A stretch of DNA of 64,000 bases from Talpa occidentalis (GCF_014898055.3 NW_023600993.1:21587048-21651047), one strand, 5' to 3'; shown: positions 33,233 through 44,969, counted from the first letter of the stretch. Made by a program: numbers and translations. Notes: generated by a model not told the origin, from the letters alone.

Positions 33233-34900
33233 ATTACAGACATTTATTCAGTACCTGTCATATGCCAGGTAGTCTGGTTGGTTTACAGGGACGGCTCAAT
33301 GGAGAAGACAGGGTTATTTTTACATTGAATTTGCAGAGTCTATTACATTGGCTGGTATACAGAAAGCATTCAGTCAACACTGAGTGAATTAGGAGAGTAA
33401 GTTCCTAAGGAAGACATCTGTGTATAATTGAAACCATGAGCATACATGTGAGTACGTGACATGGGATCACTTTTGTCTTATAGCAGATACAGAAACCTTC
33501 CAGGAATAGAACTTAATGATTATGTCATCTGGAAGCATCGATGTAAAACTTTATGGAGGAGATGTTCTTTGAGATGTGTTCTAAAGAAGGTCTAGAATTG
33601 TGTGGCCGAAGTGATAGTATGCCCAGGGGTCTGGAGTTGAAAAGTAGGCACTTGAGAGAAATAGAAATAGGGAAACAAACTACAAAAGAAGTTTGGTTAG
33701 AAATGATGGGTCCGTTGTATATCATTGTAAGGTTGCTGGAGTATTTTCACAAAGACCAGGAGCTGAAGTGTGTTTGTGGTGGAGGATGGTATTGTCTGAA
33801 CAGCTGCTTAGATCTTGGTAGATGGGAACACTAATGAAAGAGCCTGAGGTAGGAGATCAGGTTGGAAATTACAGCAATAATCCAGGTATGATGAGGTGAA
33901 CTTCTGGCTTCGGAAAGTTCCATTGTACATGGAGAGGGAGCATTGGCAGCAGCTGAGTGGTAGCTATACTATAAGGGTGAGAAATAGAGAAATTTTGAAG
34001 GTGTGCTAAATGCTCCACTTTGTCATGATCCTGAAGATAAGACATTCTCACCAGAGAGAGGAAGCACAGGAAAAAGAATAAGCTGTGAGGACATGAGAGC
34101 AAGTTAATGTTTGGACTTGTAAATTTGGAAGTGTTTGTTAATTTGTCAGCCTGCTGTAGCTACCTAGAAGTCTATTAAAAATTTAAATTGAGGTTTATCA
34201 TAAGGATCTGGAATAAAGATTCACATTTAAATATATTAAGATCACCTATAACAGTAGCAACTAACACTTTTTTAAAAAAAGATATTGTACTGACATTAAA
34301 TCCCTGCAGCAATCTATGAAGGAGGCACTACAGTTATTATTGTGTTGATATTTGGGAGTGATCAGCATAGCTGTTGGAACAAACAAAATAAAATGGAAAT
34401 TATAGATATGGAAAAATATGCAAGGACAGAATCCTAGAGAATATTGAGGAGCCTGTTAATGAAGGAGCAAGAATTGGTTAGAAAGATGGAGAAAACAGAA
34501 ATGAACATTTTACTAGTAAAAGGAATATGTGATATCATAACAAGATAAGTATTTAGTGATTTCATGAACTGGAATGTGTTTAAGGTGTTTGAAGTCTGAG
34601 GGAAAAAAATGCATTGCATTTATTAATCTGAGGTCATTGCTGACCTTCAGGAAAGTTGTTTCAGCTGGAGGGCAGGTGAAAAAGGCTTTGAACATTGAGT
34701 GGGATGTGAGATTCTGGATGCATTAGTGTAGTGCACTCTTTCTAGAAGTTTTGAGATTGAAAATTAGTAGATGGATGAATACTAATGTAGGATAATGTAA
34801 GTAGGGGAACATTTCCTTGAAATGGAGTCTGGAGCTTTACTATGGCCTCAGGCGTATGAAGAGGTAGGTGGCAGTGAAAAATTGGAGATGTGGAGAGGTG
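33233..34900 (-). repeat. Long LINE-2 copy, antisense (about 1.6 kb)
   Basis: A run of antisense L2 landmarks in the expected order. These are CATTTATTCAGTACCTGTCA near 33241; GGAGATGTTCTTTGAGATG near 33557; TTACAGCAATAATCCAGGTA near 33869; GTTTGGACTTGTAAATTTGG near 34110; TTTGGGAGTGATCAGCATAG near 34351; and GAGGTCATTGCTGACCTTCA near 34630, followed by GTTGTTTCAGCTGGAGGGCA. The spread suggests a long, collinear copy and not several fragments, although small insertions are likely and a short sense-oriented L2-like piece may sit near 33345-33395. It contains no intact ORF. Confidence 0.65.
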
Positions 34901-36169
34901 AGTAAGGGTTGCCAGTAAACATATGGGTCCAGGAGGCAGATACGGAAGCGATCACAGGCACAGGTGAAACAATTGGCATGAAAAAAAAAAATCTCATCTG
35001 TAATCACTTCTTCCTGCAAGTGGAAAGAAACAATAAATGAAGACGAAGATACATTTTGTGTTGGGACGAAGTAGAATTGGATAGTGTCTGAAAAGCTTAA
35101 TCCCAATCAAGTAGATCATCTTCTGTGAGTGAGCCAGGGTCATCTGGAGAAGCAAAGGCAGATTTTTCTTCTTAATAGAACATCATGCTTTAGAGTTCCA
35201 CTAATCAAGGAATTTTGAAACAGGAAACTATTATGAAATATACAGGAAGGACAAGAGATGGAATTGGGTCCTTTCCAAATTCCCTTAAATTCTCTTAAAT
35301 ACTAGATTTTAAGCTTCTGTATTTTTTAAAAAAAAATCATTGATTTTTTTAGTGTAATTCTGAAATGCATGGTTAAGAAGGAAGGATTTATCAACCATTT
35401 AAGTGTGTATTTTTGATATTGAGTTGTTTGTTTGTTTTATGGGAAGATTTTCTCTCTCTGGGGAACATGAAACAAAGAACAGTCACAGGAGTTAGCTCCT
35501 CCAGCCCCACCCTTCATCACTGTGATTAGTCTGATGCTAGAGGGGAAAATCACTCAAGATGGACTCCTTGGGGTAAATGGATGCGATGAAAATTTACTGT
35601 CATGTGGCACTTTGGGAAGCAGCATCTGGCATATTTGTTCATGTTTATGGCCTGATGGTCATTGTTATTCTATTTTTCTTACATACATTAACTAGTATTT
35701 TATCTCTGCTGAATTTTTCTTTTATTGAATGAAGTAAAGCAAACCAAAAGAAAACATAAAGCCTTTTAGTTTGTACAGTGCAACTGCCAGTTGAGTCCAA
35801 ATCTATGCGTGAGGTTATATATCCACTGTACTACTGTTTTATCACTCCTGAGTGCTGCCACTTCTGTGCTCTAAGCTACAGGCATTTCTTTTCAAGTCAT
35901 ATCCCTGATTCTGTAGGTTAATGGGGCTGCTGAGCTTGGTACTGGTTGATAAACAGAGCTAATAAGCAAAGCTAGACATTATCTTTTATGTGCAAACAGA
36001 TTTGAGGTTTGTTTGTTGAGGTTCTCTTATTATCTCTAGAGAGTCTGGCAAGAGCATATCACTCTCCAGTTTGCTAATATGACTCTTCTCTTAATTGAAA
36101 TTGAGATTTCTGATCAGTCTGGGTTTGAAGTATATAATAACAGTTTCTATAGACTATTTTATCTTTCAT
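34901..36169. other. Intron 1, unassigned
   Basis: No exon recognised. Poly-A and poly-T runs near 34980 and 35326-35350. Some of the left part may still belong to the L2 copy ending near 34900. Confidence 0.35.
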
Positions 36170-36720
36170 GGCTAGGCCTCAAGGAAGGAAGGACACAGGT
36201 AAAGCAGGAAGTTGGGCTGAGGTCTGAGTATGACAGGCATTGATTGCTGGATGGATTGAGGAATAAGGACTTGATATTCTAAGTGTGTCTTCTCCCACTG
36301 CATTTGAACCACCAAAGGAAGTTGCTATTATGCCAGCAGATAAGTGAAGCCAGAGTAAATATGGTGTGTGTTCCTGGGGTGTCTGTTTAATTCAGACGTT
36401 TAGGGAAGCCTGAGGTTTACTGTTTCAGGCAATCGAAAACCACTATAGAGTAATAAGCATGGGAACATGGTGATGAAATCTACATATAGGGAGATTTGCT
36501 TGAATGTGGCATGCACACTTGCCTGGCAGAAAGCAATAATAGGGGAAATGAGAGAGCCTGAATTGAACAACAGTTGCTAAGATGTGTTCCATGGTGCACT
36601 TGTGATGTGCATTTTGTAAGAGAAATGATTTGCTCATCAAGTCTCTTTGGGAAAAGCCTGCATAGTCCATCTGCATCCTGGAGAATTGAGTGGCCATCAA
36701 TATAGGAAAGGCTCTTTCTG
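36170..36720 (-). repeat. Possible LINE-type relic, antisense
   Basis: Purine-rich plus strand with phrases like CATGGGAACATGGTGATGAA near 36458 that resemble antisense L2 ('gggagtgacatgatctga'). Evidence is weak. Confidence 0.3.
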
Positions 36721-37035
36721 AAAGGTCTGAAGTTAGAACACCTGTTTAATTTGATGAACCCACCACTTCCCAGACCTTATGATGACTTACTGTTGTGCAG
36801 AATAACATCTCCAGTGTCACATCCTAGATTACAAGGCAATTATCAGGAATTTAAAATCCAAACAGCCAGTTACTTTCTTGTCTCTAGCTTTCTAGTTTAC
36901 TGGTTGAGCATGAGATTAACTAATTAACTTTTATTTAGTTTTTTTTTTTAATTTTTTGAAGAATATACACTCCATTTAAAAGAAAATTGAACTGCTCTCA
37001 ACTTGGTAAGAGAATCAGGAGTGAGCAGGGGAGGC
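36721..37035. other. Intron 1, unassigned
   Basis: AT-rich; a T9 run near 36940. Nothing recognised. Confidence 0.4.
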
Positions 37036-37050
37036 AAATTCATGTTTCAG

Positions 37051-37361
37051 GGGCCTCCCCGGTGGCGCAGCGGTTGAGCGCTGGGTTGCAAAGCTGCCCA
37101 CAGCCTCTGCAGTGCCGGTTCGATCCCCGGCTGCTCCCCGGCCACCTGAGGAGGGTCCCACATGGCGTGCAGACCTCTCCTGCCGCCCGCTGCTCCCCTC
37201 AGCAGTGTACTTCGGTCCTTCTGCCTGCTCTGCTCCCCGCTCTGGCTCTGGCGAATTCTCTCACCCTCCCGCGCTTCTGACTGTACCCAGTGCTTGTATA
37301 AACAAAAAACAAACAAACAAACAAACAAATAAATAAATAAAACATACCTCTATTAAAAAAA
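37051..37361 (+). repeat. tRNA-derived SINE, young subfamily, full length
   Basis: Complete copy with head GGGCCTCCCCGGTGGCGCAG, A box TGGCGCAGCGG and B box GGTTCGATCCC at about 37117-37127. The tail has expanded into (CAAA)n then (TAAA)n before A9. A 15-bp target-site duplication with one mismatch, AAATTCATGTTTCAG / AAATTCATGTGTCAG, lies at 37036-37050 and 37362-37376. It is one of the least diverged copies, so a recent insertion is likely. Confidence 0.95.
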
Positions 37362-37376
37362 AAATTCATGTGTCAG

Positions 37377-39039
37377 GACTAGAACACACCCTCTGTTCAT
37401 TAGCCCACAGATGCCTTAGTGGGATGGTGGTGAGCATTGCAAATGACCACATATTTAAATCACTTATCCATTCTTATTCTTTCTGCTCTCTCTTACCCTT
37501 AACTTTCTTTGTCTGCATTTGTGTCTGTGTCTTCTTCCCCATATATAAGTACATCTCTGTCTATTTCTGTCCCTTTTTCTCTGTCTCTCCCTCCCTCCCC
37601 CTGTGTTCCCCCTCGCTCTCCTCATCATCCCCTCAGGCCAGCACATCTGCAAACACAGAGTTGACTTCCAATTAAATTAAATGCGCATGTGCCATGACTC
37701 CTGGACTGGCCTTTTGCTGAACTGCTCTTCCCTGGAAGCAGTGGGCACTAGATAATCCCAAGATCCCTTCCTTTGATCTGTTCATTCTCTGCTCCCGGTT
37801 CTGTGGGCTCAGGCCTGCTTCTCCCTTACCCTCACTACCCCCACAGCGCCATTCTCATCTACCCCACCTTTTCAGGACAGAGGTATGAGAGGGATGACAG
37901 AGTTCGCCCCTGTTCTAACCCTTAGCAAATAATCTCTGCATTTCTCAACGCTGACCTGGAAGGATTTCTTTACCCTCTGTGCATCATATAATTAATGACT
38001 TTTTTGAAGGAATGTTCACATTTCTTATCTTGCTTGTTATGCACATCATTTTTCAAAGTTTGGAACGATGAGCTGGCATTTCAAGTAAGGGTGGTCCCAC
38101 AAATCAAACGCAGTGTGACTTTGGTTTCATTTCTTTGTTGAAACATCTGGACTTGTTTAGTGCATGACAAGAAAGAGGTAAGAAATATGTAAAAACCTTC
38201 ATAGCCCTCAGCCTCGATGCCTTTCTCTCTAGACCATTGTTACCACGACACTTACTGCTTTCAGGAGAGAAATGAAGTCTATTCCATAACAGCTGGATTC
38301 ATCTAGCCTCGTTTTCATTTCCATGGGTATGAACACTCTGTGCAACCAGATTATCCAAATTCCAGTCAGGGTCTGCCACCTTGAAAAAGGAAGACTGAAG
38401 CTCAAGTCACTGACATCTGTGGTGACATGTTTTACTTACAACAGTGTCACATTAAATGTCATGACATTCACGAGGGAGCTGTGAGCCACTGGCACCTCTG
38501 AAATTTGCTCACCACAAAGCAAAACTTGTTCTCCTGAGGAATCCTAAAACCCCCTCATAGGAATAATATTCTGTAGCTTATGAGTCATGAGTGTCAGCTT
38601 GGTACTGCTTGTTAAAATAGTATGATGCCCACTGGAAAGTCAGCATTCTTGTCCAGAGCCAACGTGTGTATCAAGTAGGTGGTATGTGCATGGCTGGACA
38701 GCACGCTTACTGTCAGCCCGCGCTCTTTCATAGAGACTCTTTTCAGTGCCATACTCAACTCTTGACTCTTTTGCTCCCACAGGTTATTTGTTGACAGCTT
38801 TTGGTCAAAGGGAAATTCAGGATAAAGAGAGAGTAGTGGGATTGTCCTTGAGCAAATAAAAGGAAATCTTGCTGTTACGTATTATCAACTCTTGCTGTTT
38901 TGCTCATTGGCAAACTCTCTTCTTTGGTTTTATCACTTTTTGCGGTGGTGGAGCCTTGCTGTATGGAAGTCATGGAAAGGGGAGATGCTGTAAGAGAGGT
39001 CATTGCGAGCATTAAATTTACAGCGTACTCCAAATTTAC
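37377..39039. other. Intron 1, unassigned
   Basis: No exon recognised. A pyrimidine-rich stretch at about 37470-37650. Nothing else can be named. Confidence 0.4.
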
Positions 39040-39115
39040 AGCCACACCCTGTGCTGGATAGTTTATGTATTAACTCAGTCCTCCTAGCAACCTTATGGGA
39101 AACCCCATGCCTCAG
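39040..39115 (+). repeat. MIR fragment (left part)
   Basis: GTGCTGGATAGTTTATGTAT and TAACTCAGTCCTCCTAGCAA followed by CCTTATGGG correspond to the MIR segment 'gcgctttacatgtattatctcatttaatcctcacaacaaccctatgagg'. It stops where the second fragment (39560-39690) begins in MIR coordinates. Confidence 0.5.
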
Positions 39116-39221
39116 TGCCCCACATGTTGGATCCAGAGCAATTGGCAGTTGGCTCTAGGCTCCTCTGAACTCTCAGACAACTAGTTAACTCTGGTGGTTT
39201 CATTAATCTTACAATGATGCA

Positions 39222-39513
39222 TTTTTTTTTAAAGATTTATTTATTTTATACAAGAGCTGGGGTACAGGCCAGAGGTGTGGAAGGGTGAGAGAATTTACCA
39301 GAGATGGAGCAGGGAGCAGAACAGGCAGAAGGACCGAAATACACTGCTGAGAGGAGCTGTGGGTGACAGGAGAGGTCTGCAGCGCCATGTGGGAATTCCC
39401 CTGGACGGCCGGGAATCGAACCTCCCTGGCCAACCGGGAATTGAACCCAGCTGCAGAGGCTGAAGACAGCTTCACAGCGCTGTGCTCAACCAGCTGCCCC
39501 ACCGGGGCAGCCC
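39222..39513 (-). repeat. tRNA-derived SINE, old subfamily with duplicated B box
   Basis: Antisense copy with its A-rich tail side at 39222-39240 and the head ending near 39513. It carries two B-box complements 25 bp apart: CCGGGAATCGAACC at 39409-39422 and CCGGGAATTGAACC at 39434-39447. The extra unit lies between the tRNA-like head and the CCCACATGGCGC segment of the body. No convincing target-site duplication. Confidence 0.92.
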
Positions 39514-39559
39514 ACATTCTCGTATTTTATGTAATATAATATTTTGATTTCATTAAAAA

Positions 39560-39690
39560 AGATATGTCAGGGGTTTGCTATCCTATTAGTATCCTCAGTT
39601 TACAAATGAGATTGAAGTACAGAAGCTTTAAGTAGTTTCTCCAAGATCACTTGAGCAGGAGACTTATCCAATTAGGGTGGGGCCATGATT
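39560..39690 (+). repeat. MIR fragment (right part)
   Basis: TCCTCAGTTTACAAATGAG near 39593, then GAAGTACAGAAGCTTTAAGT and TTTCTCCAAGATCACTTGAG match the MIR order 'ccccattttacagatgaggaaactgaggcacagagaggttaagtaacttgcccaaggtcac'. Ancient element. The preceding MIR part lies at 39040-39115. Confidence 0.6.
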
Positions 39691-40313
39691 TCCAAACCTG
39701 TGTTACAAGCAAAGGTTTCTACAAGAGATCTAGGGGATCGAGTTGTTGTTTGATAGTCAGGAGGCCATAGCCCTGACCATTGTTTAGTCACAACTACCTG
39801 GTACATCTGTTGCAGGCTGCTTTTATCCCAGAGTGTAGGGGAGCAGGGAGCTGCACAAGGTGTGCAGAAAACCTGCTGGAAAGCTGGCTTGTTTAGAGGC
39901 CTCGACTCTGACTTCAGGTTTTTGGTCTTATCTCAAAATGAGTTTTGTGAACTGGAGGAATAATTTTAAACCTGATTTCATATATCAAACATGAGAGTTT
40001 ATTGTCTTTTTCTGAATCACTTTCTTAAAGTGCCACAAAAAGGCCTTTGCTTTTGCTTAGGAAAGTGGTGCCAATAACTGTCATATGAGATCAGTAAGGA
40101 GAACAAAGAACATTGGATCCTTTATCTGGATTTGACTTCGGGGAATCTAGGACTGGGCAAAATGCTAAATTTTTGCAGTTGGGATGAGAGATCTAGAATA
40201 TTAAAGTCTGAAGGTTTTAGGCCAAGGACCATGGCCATCTCTACTCTAACCAGTCCTTCTTAAAATCTTATTTGAAAGTTATCTTGAAAAAGGAAATATA
40301 CAAATGAGATTTT
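39691..40313. other. Intron 1, unassigned
   Basis: No exon or named repeat recognised. Confidence 0.4.
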
Positions 40314-40360
40314 ATATTACTACTAAAAAGCAATGTGGCACTGCTTTTTAGTAGTAATAT
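40314..40360. repeat. Perfect 19-bp inverted repeat with 9-nt spacer
   Basis: ATATTACTACTAAAAAGCA (40314-40332) and TGCTTTTTAGTAGTAATAT (40342-40360) are exact reverse complements separated by ATGTGGCAC. The hairpin is AT-rich. It is directly followed by a 30-bp-period direct repeat (40361-40411). Confidence 0.97.
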
Positions 40361-40411
40361 AACAACCTTAAAATGTTCATAGTATATATCAACAACCTTA
40401 AAATGTTCATA
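40361..40411. repeat. Direct repeat, 21 bp, period 30
   Basis: AACAACCTTAAAATGTTCAT followed by A occurs at 40361-40381 and again at 40391-40411 with no mismatch. The 9 bp between copies are GTATATATC. Confidence 0.97.
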
Positions 40412-41068
40412 AGGTTTTACTTAATTATCTTATACCTAGAGGGGTGGGGGTTGGTTATGTTTTGAGATGTTCTTCATAGAGTGATCTATCTATCATCTAT
40501 CTATTTATCATATATTATCTATCACCTTACTAAAATATGTTGTTGTGGCTAAATATAAATCAAATACATATATAGAATAAAATGTCAAAATGCTTTTCAC
40601 TCCAATTCTGATATCCAAAATTCAACCATTTCTCTCCCTGACCTCAGAATTATTGAAGTACAATTGACAACACCTCACATAGTTAAAATTATTTGTGTGT
40701 TTATGTGTGTGTGTATTGAGTATATATATATATATATTCATTTAATGCATTTCAAGTATATGGCACAGTATTATAGTCTATTCTGCATTACATACTCCTT
40801 GGATATGAAGCTTGTGTAAATGACCCTGTGGATTAATCTTACATTCCTGTGCACTCAAGAGACATTTGTTGAGTGAATGAAAGATACTAATGTCACTGTT
40901 ACCATCGATGGCAATACCAACATCTGGGTAAGTTACAGCAACAGGGTTACAGCAGATATGTCATAGCAGAAGTGCATCACAACTCTCTGGTTATAATAGT
41001 AGTGTTATGGCTCACTTGTTACAGCGAATGTTTATTCGGTGCTGTGAGAGATAGAGACTCAAGGAGCT
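40412..41068. other. Intron 1 with simple repeats, unassigned
   Basis: Contains short TATC-type repeats (40481-40524) and a TG/TA run (about 40692-40738). The phrase CATTTGTTGAGTGAATGAAAG near 40863 looks like an L2 or MIR end. No exon. Confidence 0.45.
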
Positions 41069-41084
41069 TCTGAGCTGTATTTAT

Positions 41085-41323
41085 TTATTTATTTATTTAT
41101 TTTTTAATCTTAAATTTTATTTTTATATTCCCCCATACAATTGCAAACGCCCCATTCTGACCCCAATCCTTCCCCTCCCGCCCCCCACCCCCCAAAAAGT
41201 GTCTCTGGTTCATAGTTTTTTGTTGATTTTGATTTTCACTTTCTTATATTCATTTTCCTGGTCCCAGCGAAATAAGCCAAAAAGAAAAAGAAAAATACCG
41301 GATGGTCTCACTCATAGCAGGAA
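41085..41323 (-). mobile_element. Twin-primed (inverted) L1 3'-end insertion
   Basis: The insertion is bounded by a perfect 16-bp target-site duplication, TCTGAGCTGTATTTAT (41069-41084 and 41324-41339). Its left part is antisense L1 3' UTR, starting with a (TTTA)n run that is the complement of the A-rich tail. Its right part, from about 41271, is sense L1 sequence (GAAATAAGCC, then AAAATACCGGATGGTCTCAC and TCATAGCAGGAATC). This is the arrangement left by twin priming during L1 insertion, in which the 5' part is inverted. The element is only about 240 bp and has no coding capacity. Confidence 0.85.
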
Positions 41324-41339
41324 TCTGAGCTGTATTTAT

Positions 41340-43373
41340 GCTCAAAGAACTTTGCAGAGTATGGTATTATAGGCAAAATAGGTGGGGCTAGGTCTTCTTT
41401 ATGAAAATGAATTTTTAGTTAGTGCATTCTGATTGGTAGAAAGTTTGTAAAGTGGCAATTGGTTGGATTTCGACCCTGAGTATAGTTGGTCAGTGTGTTT
41501 TCACTTCTTTTCAGCATGGGTGTGTCTGCATGTGACCCTGAGGCTGGGTGCCTCAGCCTGTCTGGGACCTGCCCCTCAATGGTCTCACACCTGTTTGGTT
41601 ATTACCCAGACTCAGGCTGGCCCCATGTTTATTTTTCTTTATTTTATTTTATCGTCACTCACCTATAGAAATTTTAATAATTCTACATGAGCCACAAATA
41701 ATGGATATATTGATTTACTTTAATAAAATCTATCTAAGACTTTAATTTCTTGTACAATGTTATACTTTATTGCTCCCTTGTTCATGTGCTAGATTTAGGT
41801 TTTTCTTTGAGATTCAGTATTTATTCAAAATTATTTGAGAGTTAAAAAGTTTGGAAAAGACTCAGTCCAACATTTGAAAAAAGAATTCCTGAATCAAAAT
41901 AGGATAGGTCTAAAAGAAAGTGTATCCAGTTTGAGTATTGTGATATTTATTCTTCAATGGAAGGGTTTATGTGGGTTGCTAATTTATTTTTGGCTTAACT
42001 AAATTAAGCAATGATATATCTGAAATATGATATTTTCAGAAAACAAACACAATGCAGTGAATGTAATCAGTTTAGATTTTTAACTTTATATGCCATTGCA
42101 TGTTCTTAAGGGGTTTTGCTTTAGTAGAACTATAGTAATATGTTGAGTTTATTCTGTCTTTTCACTCTGGTTTTAGACTTAAACTGAACCTGAATGCTTT
42201 AAATCCTCTCTAGTTGAAAAATCTCACCTATTCTATCCTTGGTATGAAAAGCTAGGCATGTATAATGAATCTGCTGTCACTTAGAATCCACAGAGAGAAA
42301 ACATATCTGTTATTATTAATTGAATAGAAAACACAAGAATCAATAAATACTTATATACATAAAAACAGAGAAATGCCAAGAAAATAAAGGAAACTAGATA
42401 TATGTAAGTAGGGAATTTAAGAAATTATAAAATGTGAAAGGACTCACAGGTTTACAGACTAAAGATTTGAGAAGGAATACATCTTCTACTGACTGCAAAA
42501 TGTCAAAGAAAACAGTGATGTCATATAGTTTAAACCACATAGTTCATCTTGCAGAGGTAGCAGGGTATGTTTTACTCACCTTTAGTTTTCTTCTTACAAG
42601 ACTACACTTGTCCCAGCCGCTCATGGAAAGAACAGCTTGTCTTACTACCCTCCAGTGGAAATGAGTTATGAGCCTTTTATCTGGAGTTTACAGGCAGCTT
42701 TAACCTCTTTATAGTTGAATTTCAGTGATGAATGCAATATCTTATTTCATCTTAGTTAAGTTTTTTCAAGAATTCCTTTTCCTGTTCTGATTTGTAAGTA
42801 CATACAAGATAATAATAGCAAAGATCAAATTACCCTATTTGGGATCCTGTTAAACACTTTTCTATTGTCCTTCAAGTCTTTAGTATTAATTTCCTGTTTT
42901 TTCTTCTGTTCATGTCACTCCAATTAGAAAAACCAGGCATTTGTGACATTCATAACAATTTGGTGCCTTTACTGTATTTCAAAGAATAGTTTGTGCTTTA
43001 TTCAGTACCGACGTAAAATCATCCCTCATGGCTTAATTTGGCTAACATTTTCTTGGGTTTACAAAATTGATGGTCAGGAGTCTTCTGAATCAGGACTAGA
43101 GAAACTGAGATCCCTTGGACATCAGTTGAAACGATGATTCACAAAGATGCAGAAAATGGGTATCTTGAGCAATAGCAGTAGTCCTGAAAATGCAAGGTCC
43201 TCATTGTTTTAACATACCAAATACAAGAACTCCTTCCCGTGAATATATCATCCCTGGCACTGATTAACAATTTGTTCTGACTGATTACCTTTGGATGATC
43301 AGATAGTTGGTGAATTTCCTAAAGTCACAACCAATGTAGGTAATACAGAATAGCATCTCTCTTCTGACATTTT
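41340..43373. other. Intron 1, AT-rich, unassigned
   Basis: No exon or named repeat recognised. Open frames of up to 76 codons have no relatives that I know. Confidence 0.4.
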
Positions 43374-43660
43374 GTTAATTCATTCATATATTCATCATGT
43401 ATCAGGTTCCAACTGTGGGTCAGGTATTATGATGTGCCAGTGATACCAAGTTGAGTGAGACAAGATCCCAAACCTTCAGAGGCTTATCGGAAGTAATAAG
43501 TATGCAAATCAATGATTACATTACATTTTATCAATGCTATAATAGAAGCATGAAAAGAATACTAGGAGTACATCAAAATCAGATTTAGGGAAAATGTCCT
43601 GAAGGAAACTATATTTAGATTGGATTTTGCAGAACAAGTGGGATTGTTTGTTAAAGAAGC
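43374..43660 (-). repeat. LINE-2 fragment, antisense
   Basis: TTCATTCATATATTCATCATG, then GGTATTATGATGTGCCAGTG, ATACCAAGTTGAGTGAGACA and AGATCCCAAACCTTCAGAGG follow the antisense L2 3'-end order. The copy then continues into AGGGAAAATGTCCTGAAGGA, which also fits L2. It ends shortly before a SINE insertion. Confidence 0.65.
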
Positions 43661-43714
43661 AAGGAGATAGCATTGCAACCAGTACTATGGCAAGGGGGCA
43701 GGAAAACTATACCA

Positions 43715-43993
43715 GGGGGCCTCACGGTGGCAGAGGGGCTAAAGACACAGCACTATCAAGCAATTTCCAGCCACTGCAGCACAAGTTTCATCCCCTGCCA
43801 GCCAGGGAGGTAAACCACATGGTACGGCAGACCTCACCTGTCTTGCCCGCTGCTCCCCTCAGCAGTGTATTTCAGTCAGTCTGCCTGTTCTGTTCCCCAC
43901 TCTGTCTCTGGTGAATCCTCTCACTCCCCACATCTCTGGCTTGTACCCCAGTTATTGTATGCATAAATAAATAAATATTTAAATAAAAGGAAA
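43715..43993 (+). repeat. tRNA-derived SINE, old subfamily
   Basis: Head GGGGCCTCACGGTGGCAGAG, degenerate tRNA-like part, old-type body (CACTCTGTCTCTGGTGAATC) and tail ATGCATAAATAAATAAATAT. Target-site duplication GAAAACTATACCA / GAAAACCATACCA (43702-43714 and 43994-44006; one mismatch). The B box has decayed (GTTTCATCCCC). Confidence 0.93.
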
Positions 43994-44006
43994 GAAAACC
44001 ATACCA

Positions 44007-44969
44007 GCTACTTGAGTCCTGACAAATAATTCAACATGTCTTGAGTAATGGTAGCTGAAGGGTGGGTGGTCTGTGTGCAAGTAAAGGATAAAGCCAGAGG
44101 CCAGATCCCAAATTGGTGATGGTGATGAGCTATGGAATGTGACATCATAACCTTAAACAATTTGGTAGTGGTTGGAGGGAGGGAGTCACTGACCATTCCA
44201 TAGCATTCTAGCATCATGCAAACTCCAGGTCTCATAGTTATGCATTCTTCTCTGGCCTCTTGTAGGGCATTTCCATGGACTTTATGGAGTGAGTTTGAAA
44301 TAAAGGCAGTGCACCTTTCCCTAAATGGAATTCACATACCAACTGCTGAAAGAATATCTTCTTCTTTATCTCATTTCAATTGTATTTGAATTGAGCTCTG
44401 GGGGCCTGTTCTGCCTGTCTACTTCTTGTGAACAATTTTCCCTTTATTTATACTAGTTTGATGGTATATGAAAAGGGACAGAGATGCCTTCAGGGGAGAT
44501 GTAGGAGGTAATGACTCAGTCAGCTAGCGCCCCCTTCATATAAAACCATGTCCTCTTAAAGCTCCTGGAAAAACCTTCTAGCAAATGGGACAAAAAAATC
44601 ACTTTTCAGATTATGGAGACCTGGGTTTTATACTTGGTGCTGACCATAACAGTTTTTGTGAGGATGGTCTCAAGTCAGTTAACACTCTGGACTTCAATTC
44701 CTACTAATGTGAAAGAAACTAACTCATCAAGTCCTTTCCCTCCAAATCCATGGATTTTTTTTTTTCAGGCAAGATATCCAATAGTCTATCAGCTCACCAT
44801 GCACAAGATGTTACTTTTAGATTAACAAGGAGTTAACTGAACTACCAGATTAGACCACTGTTGACTATGAATGGAAAGGATAGAGGATCCATAAAATAGA
44901 AGGAATTAGTAATCCAGGTTCCTCTGGAATGTTCAGAATGCTTGGTTTTGCACAGCTCTTAAGTATATC
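44007..44969. other. Intron 1, unassigned
   Basis: No exon or named repeat recognised. T-rich run near 44755. Confidence 0.4.

Noticed and set aside
37051..37127. tRNA gene
   Set aside because: A and B boxes are those of the SINE head. There is no full cloverleaf, and the unit continues into SINE body and tail.
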